Shown here in pieces: positions 4,008 to 5,485 of a DNA stretch of 5,485 bases; within the stretch, counting starts at the first letter, position 1, and each line of letters starts with the position of its first letter. Position numbers and translations under genes: made by a program. The stretch spans positions 1 through 5,485 of the forward strand of contig JAILEJ010000523.1 in the NCBI GenBank assembly GCA_024688095.1. The letters are read 5' to 3'. The DNA comes from Butyrivibrio sp. Its GTDB lineage: Bacteria; Bacillota; Clostridia; Lachnospirales; Lachnospiraceae. The notes beneath the pieces are model-generated. The model searched no databases, was not told the DNA's origin, and was given only the letters and a program-made list of their open reading frames with translations.

Positions 4008-5485
4008 TTATCCTCTCAAAATATTCTTCTCAAAATCTCCTGCTGGTATTGGTTTTGAGAAAAGATATCCCTGAGTCATTTCACAATCTATATTATTTAT
4101 GAAATCATATTGTTCATCCGTCTCCACACCTTCAACAACAACTGGAAGCCCAAGCTTTTTGGTCATCTCTACAACAGATTTAACAACAATTTTTCCATTG
4201 TCAGAAATCTCAATATTTTTAAGAAAAACCATATCAATTTTAACAATATCAATTGGCATTTCTCTAAACATATTCAAATTAGAATATCCACTGCCAAAAT
4301 CATCCATCATTATTTTAAAACCTTCATCATGAAGGGTCTTCATATTTTCAATGGTTCTGTCATCATTGTCATTAAAGGCACTTTCAGTAATTTCAATCTT
4401 AATAAGCTCATGTGGAATTCTATGCGCATTTATGATCGACATGATATCCATTATAATATTATTCGACATCATATCAATTCTTGAAAAGTTTACCGATACA
4501 GGAACAACATTTAGTCCTTCATCCAGCCATTTTCTAAGATTTCTGCAAACCTTACTAAAAATAAGCAGGTCAAGTTTCGTAATAAATCCATTTTTTTCAA
4601 AAATAGGAATAAATGCTCCCGGACTAATAATCTTTCCATCCTCAGGAATCCATCTTACAAGTGCTTCTGCACTTACAACCCTCTGGGTTTTTGTATCATA
4701 AATAGGCTGCAAATACAGAGCAAATTCATCATTTTCTATAGCCTGTCTTTCACGCTGCTCTATTTCTTTTGTATTCTTATCATCTTCCTGTATCCTGCCT
4801 TCATAAACTGCAATATGATTATTATACTTGCCTCTGATATAACCAAGAGCATAATCCGCATTATCAAGAATTGTAGTGACATCACTTTTTTTATCCTTAA
4901 TTTCACAGGCTCCTGCATAAAGATATGCAACGTAATCGTATTTAGGATCATCAGATCCCATAACAGTTTGCAGATTACATACCATATCCGGATGTGATAC
5001 ACCATCATATGGAGCCATAATGGCAAAATCATCTCCACCAATTCTTCCAATTATATAATCATTTGTAAAATCCTTTAAAGAAGTTTCTATTCTTTTTGAA
5101 AGAAAGTTTATGATTTCATTTGATTCTTCATAACCGTATTTTTCATTTATAACTTTTAAATTATAAATTTCAAGCTTAAAAATATAGTATCCATCAACTG
5201 AGCGAGCTTTTTTTATATATTCACTACATGAACGTTTAAATCCTTCTTTATTTTTTAATCCAGTAACCTCATCAAAAATTACATCTACAAAATAAAAAAT
5301 TATTATTAATATCACAATATTAAAAGCAATCGCAAGCCCTGTTACAAGAATATATCTATTAATAAACTGGTATAGAATTACAGTAATATCAAATACCATA
5401 AGTCCAATTAATGTTCTGACTCTGACTTTACCAAGAAAAACATAATTACTTTTTGCATTTAAACCAACGCCTATATAAAGTAGAA
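4008..5485 (-). CDS. Membrane GGDEF-EAL protein, probable c-di-GMP phosphodiesterase (N-terminus outside window)
   Basis: EAL domains hydrolyse cyclic-di-GMP to pGpG. The frame stays open to the right edge: 28 further codons precede the first ATG (5399-5397), none a usual start, and that ATG has no good ribosome binding site, so the gene is partial. Counting from that Met, the visible part has two hydrophobic spans (about residues 1-15, continuing from upstream, and 17-38). A GGDEF domain then follows directly from DEVTGLKN (43-50), with the signature GGDDF at 121-125. The EAL domain (about 224-460) keeps Glu245 in EALVRW, Asn304, Glu336 and Glu339 in EITES, Asp366-Asp367 in DDFGSGYS, Lys387, Glu423 and Gln443, spaced as in the Pseudomonas enzyme RocR. 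The GGDEF half is degenerate: the metal-binding DxD is ExY (86-88 region shifted: LEIYNLK, 76-82), the guanine-contacting Asp is Asn94, the fourth signature residue is Asp, and no RxxD inhibitory site precedes it. A phosphodiesterase with a regulatory cyclase domain is inferred. The sensory input is not visible. Confidence 0.92.
   Translation of the reverse strand, partial: LLYIGVGLNAKSNYVFLGKVRVRTLIGLMVFDITVILYQFINRYILVTGLAIAFNIVILIIIFYFVDVIFDEVTGLKNKEGFKRSCSEYIKKARSVDGYYIFKLEIYNLKVINEKYGYEESNEIINFLSKRIETSLKDFTNDYIIGRIGGDDFAIMAPYDGVSHPDMVCNLQTVMGSDDPKYDYVAYLYAGACEIKDKKSDVTTILDNADYALGYIRGKYNNHIAVYEGRIQEDDKNTKEIEQRERQAIENDEFALYLQPIYDTKTQRVVSAEALVRWIPEDGKIISPGAFIPIFEKNGFITKLDLLIFSKVCRNLRKWLDEGLNVVPVSVNFSRIDMMSNNIIMDIMSIINAHRIPHELIKIEITESAFNDNDDRTIENMKTLHDEGFKIMMDDFGSGYSNLNMFREMPIDIVKIDMVFLKNIEISDNGKIVVKSVVEMTKKLGLPVVVEGVETDEQYDFINNIDCEMTQGYLFSKPIPAGDFEKNILRG

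Noticed and set aside
4110..4484. Plus-strand 124-codon open frame antisense to the EAL domain
   Set aside because: The EAL frame carries every catalytic motif across this stretch; the antisense frame is low-complexity Asn/Ile-rich and shows no domain.

Overview
The window looks like chromosomal core sequence from a low-GC, anaerobic Firmicute, most likely a Lachnospiraceae relative of the Butyrivibrio/Roseburia type. This rests on the AT-rich intergenic DNA, the Clostridia-like phosphotransacetylase and acetate kinase, a TmcAL (YlbM-family) protein, a CcpA-type cre sequence, strong intrinsic terminators and a membrane GGDEF-EAL protein. The genus is an inference from protein flavour; no marker gene is present.

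Layout. Positions 1-152 are a convergent intergenic region: a short plus-strand terminator serving an unseen gene to the left, a perfect 22-bp-arm palindrome (33-80), and the minus-strand terminator of the acetate operon (about 71-104). Positions 153-2379 hold the minus-strand operon ackA then pta (acetyl-CoA to acetyl phosphate to acetate plus ATP). Positions 2380-2626 are a divergent regulatory region with candidate promoters for both directions, a dyad, a textbook cre-like operator (2609-2622) and a possible 22-codon leader ORF that ends in an ATGA overlap with the next gene. Positions 2627-3967 hold tmcAL on the plus strand, the predicted tRNA(Met) cytidine acetate ligase. Positions 3945-4001 are a long bidirectional terminator shared with the convergent gene. 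From 4008 to the right edge the minus strand encodes a membrane-anchored GGDEF-EAL protein whose reading frame is still open at the window end, so its N-terminus is missing.

How the genes fit together. AckA and Pta form the substrate-level phosphorylation branch that makes acetate. TmcAL uses acetate and ATP to acetylate the wobble cytidine of elongator tRNA(Met). One intergenic region with a cre-like site therefore lies between acetate production and an acetate-consuming tRNA modification enzyme. The GGDEF-EAL protein is separated by a terminator and is probably unrelated; its EAL residues are intact while its GGDEF domain is degenerate, which predicts a cyclic-di-GMP phosphodiesterase.

No mobile element, CRISPR array, RNA gene or clearly novel multi-gene system was seen. 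The points most worth a second look are the palindrome between the converging terminators, the cre-like site placed at the tmcAL start, the start of tmcAL without a Shine-Dalgarno sequence but with an ATGA overlap, and the degenerate cyclase domain.
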